This document shows positions 6,641 through 11,599 of a DNA stretch of 11,599 bases, one piece after another. Under the pieces are notes generated by a model that worked only from the letters and a program-made list of their open reading frames with translations, made no database searches and had not been told where the DNA came from. Where the stretch lies: the NCBI GenBank assembly GCA_003695505.1, contig RFIY01000351.1, positions 1 to 11,599 of the forward strand, in the 5' to 3' direction. A program made the position numbers and the translations under genes. Origin of the DNA: J088 sp003695505 [NCBI: Candidatus Dadabacteria bacterium] (GTDB lineage: Bacteria; J088). The first letter of the stretch is position 1. The number at the start of each line of letters is the position of its first letter.

Positions 6641-7606
6641 ATGTCGCGTCCAAAGATGCCCCCATTGCTGAATATCGTCGTTGCCCTGGTCGTGTTGTTC
6701 GTCGTGCCCCTGTTCGCAGCGGATGCCTGGGCGTGGGGCGCTGCGATGCACCTGAAGCTGGCCGAACATGTGCTACTGAATCGACATCTGCTTCCTGCAC
6801 AACTCGGCGCATTGTTGGGGCAGTATCCAACGTGGTATGCCTACGGAAACCTGATCGCCGATCTGATCCTCGGTAAGCGCTATGGCATCGACTTTCGCGA
6901 CCATTCACACAACTGGCGCGTCGGCTGGCGGCTGCTCGAAGGCGCCGAGACACCCGAGATGCAGGCGGCGATGTGGGGGTACCTTTCCCACCTGGCGGCG
7001 GATGTCGTCGCACATCAGGTTTTCGTGCCAACGAAGATCGCGGCCGTCCGCAACGGCCTGATTCGGGGACATAGTGGCTGGGAGATCGCATTCGATGCGG
7101 ACTGGCATCCGGAATACCCGCATCTGGCCCTCGAAGTCACCGAGCGGGTCAGCGAAGTTGTTGACCCGTATTTGATGGGACGATTGCGTGAAACGCTCTT
7201 TTCGCATCGCAACAATCGCCGGATTTTCCGCTGGACGCTGAAGCTGCAAAAATACCGCACCTGGGAGCGGCTGGTGCGAGAGGCGGCCAGGCGCACACCG
7301 CATGCAGTCGACGACGAGACACGCACCGTCTATTTCGAACTGTCGATGAACGCCGTCTGGTCGTGCTTGCACCGTCAGCGTGAGGCGACCGTGACCCATT
7401 TCGATCCAACAGGGCACCGTGCGCTGGAACTGGCGGCGCGAACGCGTCGTGGCGACGCCGAGGTCTGGCACGAGTTCGCGGGGGCGGAGGGGCCGCTGGC
7501 TGCGCCTGAGTTGCGCGGCCAGCTCGCCTTGCCGCTGACCGAACTGCCGAAGGCAGGCCTTGATGAAATTGAACTCGAACGTCCCGCGCTGGCGGACCTG
7601 ATTTGA
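6641..7606 (+). CDS. Secreted zinc-dependent phospholipase C-like protein
   Basis: This 321-residue protein is of the zinc-dependent phospholipase C/S1-P1 nuclease fold class (Zn_dep_PLPC). Candidate metal ligands occur in the family order: W32, H37, D74, H88 or H90, H117-D121-H125 in YLSHLAADVVAHQ, and H144-E148 in HSGWE, the last pair with the Bacillus cereus PLC spacing. The N-terminal hydrophobic stretch (9-29) ends at A-W-A (29-31), so cleavage would expose W32 as the mature N-terminus, as in B. cereus PLC where Trp1 binds zinc. The long C-terminal region (about 160-321) is not clearly part of the catalytic domain. The true substrate is unknown. ATG 6641 is preferred over TTG 6620, but its AGGAA directly abuts the start, so the initiation site is uncertain. 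A 31-bp gap to the next gene suggests co-transcription. Confidence 0.82.
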   Translation: MSRPKMPPLLNIVVALVVLFVVPLFAADAWAWGAAMHLKLAEHVLLNRHLLPAQLGALLGQYPTWYAYGNLIADLILGKRYGIDFRDHSHNWRVGWRLLEGAETPEMQAAMWGYLSHLAADVVAHQVFVPTKIAAVRNGLIRGHSGWEIAFDADWHPEYPHLALEVTERVSEVVDPYLMGRLRETLFSHRNNRRIFRWTLKLQKYRTWERLVREAARRTPHAVDDETRTVYFELSMNAVWSCLHRQREATVTHFDPTGHRALELAARTRRGDAEVWHEFAGAEGPLAAPELRGQLALPLTELPKAGLDEIELERPALADLI

Positions 7607-7624
7607 ACAGTCGTCTGGACAAGC

Positions 7625-7630
7625 AGGAGG
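7625..7630 (+). promoter_or_regulatory. Ribosome binding site of the flavin reductase-like gene
   Basis: A full-consensus AGGAGG lies 7 bp before ATG 7638, the strongest Shine-Dalgarno site in the window, and it fixes that start. Confidence 0.85.
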
Positions 7631-7637
7631 TACGCTG

Positions 7638-8147
7638 ATGACGATTGATCCCGATGCAAAAAAGACCGCGCTGCGGATGATCCCGTATGGTCTCTATGTG
7701 CTGACCGCGAGAGATCAGGATGGCGAAATCGCAGCCGCAACGATCAACTGGGTCACGCAGGCATCCTTTGAACCGTCGCTGGTGGTCGCCGGTGTCAAAC
7801 GCGACTCACATTCCTACGAGGTGCTGAAACGCGCCGGGCACTTCGCCCTGAATGTGCTCGGCAAGGGTCAGCACGATCTGGCGTTTACGTTTTTCAAGCC
7901 AGCCGAAGTTGACGGTGACAAGATCAGCGGTGTTGGCTGGCGGGAAGGGGCCGCCGGACAGGTGATCCTCGAAGGTCTGCCCGCCTGGGTCGTTTGTCGC
8001 GTCGTCGATGTGCGTGCGGACGGGGACCACGCTATCGTCGTCGGCGAAGTCATTGATGCTGGCGTCGAGGGCGCGATCGAGGGGCGCCCCGACGATGCGA
8101 CCCTGTGGCTCCGCGATCTTGGCGAGAACGTGTTTTATGGGGGGTGA
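7638..8147 (+). CDS. Flavin reductase-like FMN-binding protein
   Basis: This 169-residue protein matches the flavin reductase-like split-barrel family. Residues 11-38 (MIPYGLYVLTA, then AAATINWVTQASFEPSLV) form the N-terminal strands that line the FMN site, and KRDSHSYEVLKRAGHFALNVL (54-74) contains the SHS turn that contacts flavin phosphate. Members either reduce free FMN/FAD with NAD(P)H for a partner monooxygenase or use bound FMN themselves; nothing here identifies the partner, since no monooxygenase gene is adjacent. It lies 31 bp after the phospholipase-like gene and ahead of a strong terminator, so it is likely the last gene of that two-gene unit. Full-length domain, cytoplasmic, no signal peptide. 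Confidence 0.9.
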   Translation: MTIDPDAKKTALRMIPYGLYVLTARDQDGEIAAATINWVTQASFEPSLVVAGVKRDSHSYEVLKRAGHFALNVLGKGQHDLAFTFFKPAEVDGDKISGVGWREGAAGQVILEGLPAWVVCRVVDVRADGDHAIVVGEVIDAGVEGAIEGRPDDATLWLRDLGENVFYGG

Positions 8148-8151
8148 TCCC

Positions 8152-8166
8152 GCAGGCTCAGCCTGC
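8152..8166 (+). repeat. Small inverted repeat after the flavin reductase-like gene
   Basis: GCAGGC, a 3-base loop and GCCTGC form a perfect 6-bp hairpin a few bases after the stop codon, without a T tract. It may help stabilise the 3' end of the message or slow polymerase ahead of the true terminator 20 bp on. Confidence 0.45.
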
Positions 8167-8185
8167 AGACGTTTCCCGCGCGAAT

Positions 8186-8220
8186 GGCGGCGAAGGATCT
8201 GGCCTTCGCCGCCGTTTTTA
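8186..8220 (+). terminator. Rho-independent terminator
   Basis: GGCGGCGAAGG (8186-8196), a 6-base loop and its perfect complement CCTTCGCCGCC (8203-8213) form an 11-bp GC-rich stem followed by GTTTTTA. It ends the phospholipase/flavin reductase transcript. Confidence 0.92.
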
Positions 8221-8290
8221 TGCCCGTCCGGTCTGTGAGACTGGCCGGGAAGTGTGTAAACAAAATCACCGTGCGAGTTTTCATTGGCTA

Positions 8291-8319
8291 TTGACATTAC
8301 CTTTTATAAAAAGCATTAT
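8291..8319 (+). promoter_or_regulatory. Sigma70-type promoter of the acidic lipoprotein gene
   Basis: A perfect -35 box TTGACA (8291-8296), an optimal 17-bp spacer and a -10 box CATTAT (8314-8319, 4 of 6 consensus bases) sit in an unusually AT-rich tract just upstream of the lipoprotein gene and downstream of a terminator. This makes the gene an independent transcription unit. The leader to the start codon is about 40 bp. Confidence 0.75.
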
Positions 8320-8352
8320 CTGTAAACGAAATAGATCACGTCCACCAATAAC

Positions 8353-8357
8353 AGGAG
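8353..8357 (+). promoter_or_regulatory. Ribosome binding site of the lipoprotein gene
   Basis: AGGAG lies 8 bp before ATG 8366. It selects this start over the longer open frame that begins inside the preceding gene at 8105. Confidence 0.8.
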
Positions 8358-8365
8358 CATTGGAC

Positions 8366-9478
8366 ATGAACGCAAGAGCCATACATACCATCATTGCTTC
8401 CTTTGGCATTGGAATGCTCGCGAGCGCCTGTGGCAACAGCGCAGCGACGAATCTGCTGGCCGACCAGCGGCCCGCCAATGCGACCGGCGCCTTTACCGAG
8501 AAACCGGTTGGTTTTCAAATGAAGCTGGTCGGAACATCCGCGATGGCCGCAAAATTCGCGCCGCAGGCAGCCGAATCGGCCTCGATCGACATTACCGAGG
8601 CGAGCGTCAACGTTGCGAAGGTGACGGTCAAATTGCCTGCGGGCTGGAATTGTGCGCGCTACGGCCTGGAAGTCTCGGCGTTGGCGGGCGTGTTGCCGGA
8701 CGATGCCCGGAGCGGTGTATGTGAGACAGGCGACGGCGAACATGCCGATGGAACGCGCAGCGGCGACGATGAAGCAGTGTCGAGCGATGAAGACGCGTCC
8801 CCGGACGGTGTCACTGACGCTGAGCTGGACGCACAGAAATCATCGGGCGGTGACGGCAGCGCATCTGCCACGCTGGATGAAGCTGGGGAGGTCGTCTTTG
8901 AAGGCCCGTTTCGACTGAATCTGCTGACGGGGCAGAGTGTGCCGCCGCTCAGCAACCTCGTCTTGCCTCCGGGCGCATACAGCCGCGTCGATGTCGAAAT
9001 TGATGGTGTGGAGGACGATGTCGATGACCCGATGGCAGGATATAGCCTGCTGGCCGGAGGGCAGTCAACGATCGACGGCATAACCCGCCCGGTTGACATC
9101 GCGCTTGAGATCGGTGAAGAAATCAAGTTTGAAGGCGCATCGGGATTTCAGGTCGGCGTGACGGGGGGAGCCGATATCGTTGTCGCGATTTCTGCAACGG
9201 ACTGGTTCGCCGGGGTCGGTACGCAGCTCGCGGCCTGCGTCGCCGACGAACTGGCACTGGCGGCGACCGAAACCATCGTGCTCGATGATGCGGTCGACAA
9301 TGACTGCACCGATGACATCGCCAATCTGATCGAAGCCAACTTCGATGATGCGGGTCACGTCGAAATCGAAGACGACGAAAACGATGAGGGCGAAGATCGC
9401 GGCCACGACGGGGACGGCGAAAGCGCCGCCCAGGGCGAATCGAGCTCAACCGACGATGGAGCAGACAGCAACGGCTGA
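8366..9478 (+). CDS. Acidic lipoprotein, DUF4382-like
   Basis: This is a 370-residue predicted lipoprotein. The first 21 residues are a signal peptide ending in LASAC, a lipobox-like site with lipidated C22 (Ala at -3 is less usual). The body is beta-strand rich: SIDITEASVNVAKVTVKLP (73-91) and GPFRLNLLTGQSVPPL then NLVLPPGAYSRVDVEIDG (180-214) recall DUF4382-type cell-surface lipoproteins, a tentative match. Two very acidic low-complexity stretches stand out: about 111-165 (Asp/Glu/Ser/Gly) inserted between strands, and the C-terminus 334-370. Such segments could bind Ca2+ or other cations. Cys96/Cys119 and Cys291/Cys314 might form disulfides. The gene has its own promoter and terminator, so it is expressed alone. 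Its function is unknown; envelope attachment is likely. Confidence 0.82.
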   Translation: MNARAIHTIIASFGIGMLASACGNSAATNLLADQRPANATGAFTEKPVGFQMKLVGTSAMAAKFAPQAAESASIDITEASVNVAKVTVKLPAGWNCARYGLEVSALAGVLPDDARSGVCETGDGEHADGTRSGDDEAVSSDEDASPDGVTDAELDAQKSSGGDGSASATLDEAGEVVFEGPFRLNLLTGQSVPPLSNLVLPPGAYSRVDVEIDGVEDDVDDPMAGYSLLAGGQSTIDGITRPVDIALEIGEEIKFEGASGFQVGVTGGADIVVAISATDWFAGVGTQLAACVADELALAATETIVLDDAVDNDCTDDIANLIEANFDDAGHVEIEDDENDEGEDRGHDGDGESAAQGESSSTDDGADSNG

Positions 9479-9504
9479 GTGAGCAGCCACGCGCACGAGG
9501 TGAC

Positions 9505-9545
9505 ATTCGGCAGCCTTCCGTTTCGGAGGGCTGCCGAATATTGTT
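9505..9545 (+). terminator. Terminator hairpin between convergent genes
   Basis: Arms 9505-9520 and 9524-9539 form a 16-bp stem with one G-U pair and a 3-base TTT loop, followed only by a weak ATTGTT tail. It lies 26 bp after the lipoprotein stop and also faces the end of the convergent glycosylase gene; the reverse side lacks a T tract, so it should act mainly on the + strand. Confidence 0.75.
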
Positions 9546-9561
9546 CCGGGATGGACGTCGG

Positions 9562-10137
9562 TCAGGGCCGATCTCCCGATGACCCGGTGCGCGAACACAA
9601 TGGGCCCAGTGCAGCCATCCATTGCACTCGCTTTTGCTCCAGATTCAGGCTCGCCATCGCCGGACTGGTCGACGGCAGACGCTGCATGTCGATCGTCTGG
9701 AGTCGCTCGGCGTGCAGGGGAACGACATATCGCCGGAACAGTTGCTCCGCCATCGCACCATTGAAAACGATCAACCTCAGCTCGGTCAGCGCGTCGAACA
9801 GCGATCCGAAATCGTTGACCTCAGCGCTGCGATGATCGATATTGCTGTCGAGGCTGCCCGGGCGGACGCAGGATTTCAGAACGTCCCAAAGCGCCACCCC
9901 GCAGGCGCGCAGCGCGTCGCAGCGATCGCTGTAGCCGAGTTCTGGCGGAAAGCCGCAGATCGACGCCATGATCGGCCAGAAGGCGTTGCGCGGATGTGCG
10001 TAGTATTGCCGGGCATCGAGAGATGCTCGCCCGGGCATCGAGCCAAGGATGAGCGCGCGAGCGCCGGCATCGAAGACGGGTGCAAAGGCTTCGTCTCGCC
10101 TGGTCGCCAATGTCCTGTGGTCAGTGGTGGTCTTCAT
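9562..10137 (-). CDS. Family 6 uracil-DNA glycosylase (hypoxanthine-DNA glycosylase)
   Basis: This 191-residue base-excision repair enzyme removes hypoxanthine (deaminated adenine) from DNA; characterised members lack significant uracil activity. The family 6 signatures are all present: GSMPG at 32-36, QYYAHPRNAFW at 44-54 (with the catalytic-type Asn51), WDVL at 84-87, GSLDSNI at 94-100, FNG at 125-127 and LPSTSPA at 154-160. The length is slightly above the usual 160-175 residues because of N- and C-terminal tails. ATG 10137 has no clear Shine-Dalgarno site, so the true start might be a little downstream. It is divergent from the Sco1-like gene with 8-17 bp between the start codons, so its promoter must lie inside that gene's 5' end. 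Confidence 0.92.
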   Translation of the reverse strand: MKTTTDHRTLATRRDEAFAPVFDAGARALILGSMPGRASLDARQYYAHPRNAFWPIMASICGFPPELGYSDRCDALRACGVALWDVLKSCVRPGSLDSNIDHRSAEVNDFGSLFDALTELRLIVFNGAMAEQLFRRYVVPLHAERLQTIDMQRLPSTSPAMASLNLEQKRVQWMAALGPLCSRTGSSGDRP

Positions 10138-10154
10138 GCGGCATCATGGTATGT

Positions 10155-10838
10155 ATGGACCGTAAACGATCTCAACTCACGCCGGACGAACGCAAACGCC
10201 GCGCACTGATCATCTACATCTTCGTGATGATTTGCGTCAGCTTTGCGCTCGAATTTACGATCTTGCGGAAGGCGCGGCAAGAGCGGTTCGCTCAGATCCA
10301 GGCTCAGCGACAGCCTGCGGCTGCTCCGGCCGAGGCCCGGCCCCATGTGCCGAATGTGCGTCTGGTCGATCAGTTTGGCCGACCATTCGATGCGACCCGG
10401 TTTACCGGGTACTGGACCGTGCTGACCTTTGGGTTCACGCATTGCCCCGACGTCTGCCCGATGACGATGGGCGTGCTCGCCCGCGCCTACGATCAGCTCG
10501 CGTCGACGCCGACCGAACTGGAAGGTGTTCACTTTGCTTTGCTGACCGTCGACCCCGAGCGTGATACGCCGGAGGTCATGCGCGATTATGTTGCAAAATA
10601 CAATCCCGCATTCATTGGGCTGACCGGGATACCCGAGCAGGTCAACGCGTTTCTGAAGCCGCTCGGTGTTGTAGCCCGGAAAGGCGAGGCGCCGGCCGGG
10701 CACGCGCATCACCATGGGTATGATGTGCAACATTCCCAGGTTATTCTGCTGATCGACCCCGAAGGCTTCGTGGTCGATCTGTTCAGCCCGCCGTACGATC
10801 CGATGCGCATCGCCCAGGCGATTCGTAGTCATCGCTGA
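10155..10838 (+). CDS. Sco1/SenC copper chaperone for cytochrome oxidase assembly
   Basis: This 227-residue membrane-anchored thioredoxin-fold protein delivers copper to, or maintains the thiols of, the CuA site of cytochrome c oxidase. A basic N-terminus precedes one membrane helix (about 17-37), leaving the domain in the periplasm. Copper ligands are present: CPDVC (C97 and C101) in the FTHCPDVCPMTM motif and H193 in the conserved HSQVILLIDPEG. TVDPERDTPE (131-140) is also diagnostic. A His-rich loop HAHHHGYD (183-190) just before the ligand His is a local elaboration. Starts at 10155 or in-frame ATG 10146 are possible; neither has a strong ribosome site. The downstream ctaB gene belongs to the same oxidase biogenesis pathway. 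Confidence 0.94.
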   Translation: MDRKRSQLTPDERKRRALIIYIFVMICVSFALEFTILRKARQERFAQIQAQRQPAAAPAEARPHVPNVRLVDQFGRPFDATRFTGYWTVLTFGFTHCPDVCPMTMGVLARAYDQLASTPTELEGVHFALLTVDPERDTPEVMRDYVAKYNPAFIGLTGIPEQVNAFLKPLGVVARKGEAPAGHAHHHGYDVQHSQVILLIDPEGFVVDLFSPPYDPMRIAQAIRSHR

Positions 10839-10890
10839 AGTGCCACGGCGGGCTCGCCAGCGCGTTCTCGATGCCGCAGGATGGTTGGGC

Positions 10891-10899
10891 TGCTAAACT
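10891..10899 (+). promoter_or_regulatory. Possible extended -10 promoter for ctaB
   Basis: TGCTAAACT reads as an extended -10 element (TGn followed by TAAACT, 4 of 6 consensus bases). No good -35 is seen 17 bp upstream. If used, transcription would begin about 185 bp before the ctaB start and place the nested inverted repeat in its leader. This is weak evidence. Confidence 0.3.
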
Positions 10900-10915
10900 G
10901 AAACAGGAACGGTGC

Positions 10916-10962
10916 GGCAGGTTGTCGAACCGCCCGGCGGTTCGCCAGCCCCACGACCTGCC
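10916..10962 (+). repeat. Nested inverted repeat in the sco1-ctaB intergenic region
   Basis: The inner palindrome is CGAACCGCC (10926-10934), a central C and GGCGGTTCG (10936-10944), a perfect 9-bp dyad. It lies inside an outer pair GGCAGGT (10916-10922) and ACCTGCC (10956-10962). As RNA it would fold into a two-part stem; as DNA the inner dyad could bind a dimeric regulator. No T tract follows, so it is not a typical terminator. Confidence 0.6.
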
Positions 10963-11073
10963 CGGATCTGTATACGAACAGCGTGCGACGTGCATCGTCA
11001 TTGTGCGTCGCTGCAGGGGCCATCAGACAATGGATCGTAAACGGTGAAAGACCTGTCGTCGAACGGATGGCGC

Positions 11074-11078
11074 GAGGT
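11074..11078 (+). promoter_or_regulatory. Ribosome binding site deciding the ctaB start
   Basis: GAGGT lies 6 bp before GTG 11085. The alternatives ATG 11067 and GTG 11079 lack a spaced Shine-Dalgarno site, so GTG 11085 is favoured. Confidence 0.6.
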
Positions 11079-11084
11079 GTGCGC

Positions 11085-11599
11085 GTGAGTGCCGCAGTTG
11101 ATCGCCTGGGAGCGTACTGGGAACTGACCAAGCCCCGCATTACCTACCTGGTGCTGGTGACAACCTTTTCCGGCATGTGGGTTGCCGCCGGCGGTATGCC
11201 GAACCCATTGCTGGTCTTTCTGACGTTACTCGGTACTGGTCTGGCGGCTGGTTCGAGCAGTACGTTGAACAACTTTATCGATCGCCACGTCGACGCATTG
11301 ATGGATCGGACCAGCAAGCGGCCGTTGCCAACCGGACGTGTCTCGCCTACCGAAGCGCTGGTGCTTGGCATCGCGCTTGGGGCCGCTTCGTTTGCGCTGC
11401 TTGCCACGGCGGTAAACCTGCTTGCAGCCGCGTTGGCCGTGGGTACGATTTTCTTCTATGTCGTGCTGTACACGGCCCTGCTCAAGCGGCGTTCTCCATG
11501 GTGTACCTCGATCGGAGGGATTCCCGGGGCCGCGCCGCCGCTGATCGGCTGGGCAGCCGTCAGTGGCGACCTGGCGACGCCTGCCTGGGTGTTGTTCGC
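11085..11599 (+). CDS. ctaB: Protoheme IX farnesyltransferase (heme O synthase), 5' part
   Basis: The frame runs off the window after 171 codons with no stop; full-length CtaB/CyoE has about 290-300 residues, so a little over half is present. The enzyme is a polytopic inner-membrane prenyltransferase that adds farnesyl to heme B to make heme O for the terminal oxidase. Diagnostic features are the N-terminal YWELTKPRITYLVLVTTFSG and the first Asp-rich prenyl-diphosphate site NNFIDRHVDALMDRTSKRPLP, followed by several membrane helices and GGIPGAAPPLIGW. I favour GTG 11085 because of GAGGT six bases upstream; ATG 11067 would add six residues. It lies 246 bp after the Sco1-like gene, both serving oxidase assembly. 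Confidence 0.95.
   Translation, partial: MSAAVDRLGAYWELTKPRITYLVLVTTFSGMWVAAGGMPNPLLVFLTLLGTGLAAGSSSTLNNFIDRHVDALMDRTSKRPLPTGRVSPTEALVLGIALGAASFALLATAVNLLAAALAVGTIFFYVVLYTALLKRRSPWCTSIGGIPGAAPPLIGWAAVSGDLATPAWVLF

Noticed and set aside
6561-7091. Upstream extension of the minus-strand exoprotein frame
   Set aside because: Antisense to the phospholipase-like gene; the signal peptide and AGGGGG ribosome site mark the start at 6560.
8152-8220. Possible repeat or attachment site because two hairpins lie close together
   Set aside because: The second is an ordinary intrinsic terminator and the first a short hairpin; no direct repeats, integrase or tRNA are nearby.
8105-8365. Upstream extension of the lipoprotein frame
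   Set aside because: It crosses a strong terminator and promoter; the lipoprotein signal peptide and AGGAG select ATG 8366.
10829-11140. 103-codon minus-strand frame in the sco1-ctaB gap
   Set aside because: No domain, no ribosome site, and it runs into ctaB; the gap is better explained as regulatory.

Overview
The window is a high-GC, densely coded stretch from a Gram-negative bacterium. It has a secretin, lipoprotein and Sec signal sequences, and Sco1 and heme O synthase for an aa3/bo-type oxidase, so the organism is probably aerobic. Composition and gene content fit a proteobacterial or Myxococcota/deltaproteobacteria-like lineage. I cannot place it more precisely from sequence alone.

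Positions 1-5614 (+) hold the 3' part of a Tad (tight adherence/type IVc pilus) operon. In order they are the C-terminal part of the CpaC/RcpA outer-membrane secretin (truncated by the window edge), a CpaF/TadA secretion ATPase with an N-terminal FHA domain, a short TadB, TadC, and two unrecognised single-pass membrane proteins. Every junction is a 1-6 bp stop/start overlap, so the six genes look translationally coupled. The N-termini of the two unrecognised proteins resemble the FHA domain on the ATPase but lack its phosphothreonine-binding residues. Both then have one membrane segment and a presumed periplasmic domain, a layout reminiscent of YscD/PrgH-type ring proteins. This possible FHA-based scaffold for a Tad machine is the most interesting part of the window. 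A convergent gene (5601-6560, -) encodes a secreted, helical, TPR-like protein with a C-terminal membrane anchor. It overlaps the operon end by 14 bp and may be another accessory factor.

Positions 6561-6640 are an AT-rich divergent promoter region. It is followed (+) by a zinc-dependent phospholipase C-like secreted protein and a flavin reductase-like FMN protein, which ends at a strong intrinsic terminator. Next is a monocistronic acidic lipoprotein gene (8366-9478) with its own near-consensus sigma70-type promoter and a downstream terminator hairpin.

The right end holds a family 6 uracil/hypoxanthine-DNA glycosylase gene (-). It is divergent from, and almost abutting, a Sco1/SenC copper chaperone gene (+). 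After a 246-bp intergenic region with a nested inverted repeat comes the 5' part of ctaB (protoheme IX farnesyltransferase), cut off by the window edge. Sco1 and CtaB both serve cytochrome oxidase assembly.

No stretch longer than 300 bp lacks a gene. I saw no tRNA, rRNA, CRISPR array, insertion sequence or integration site.
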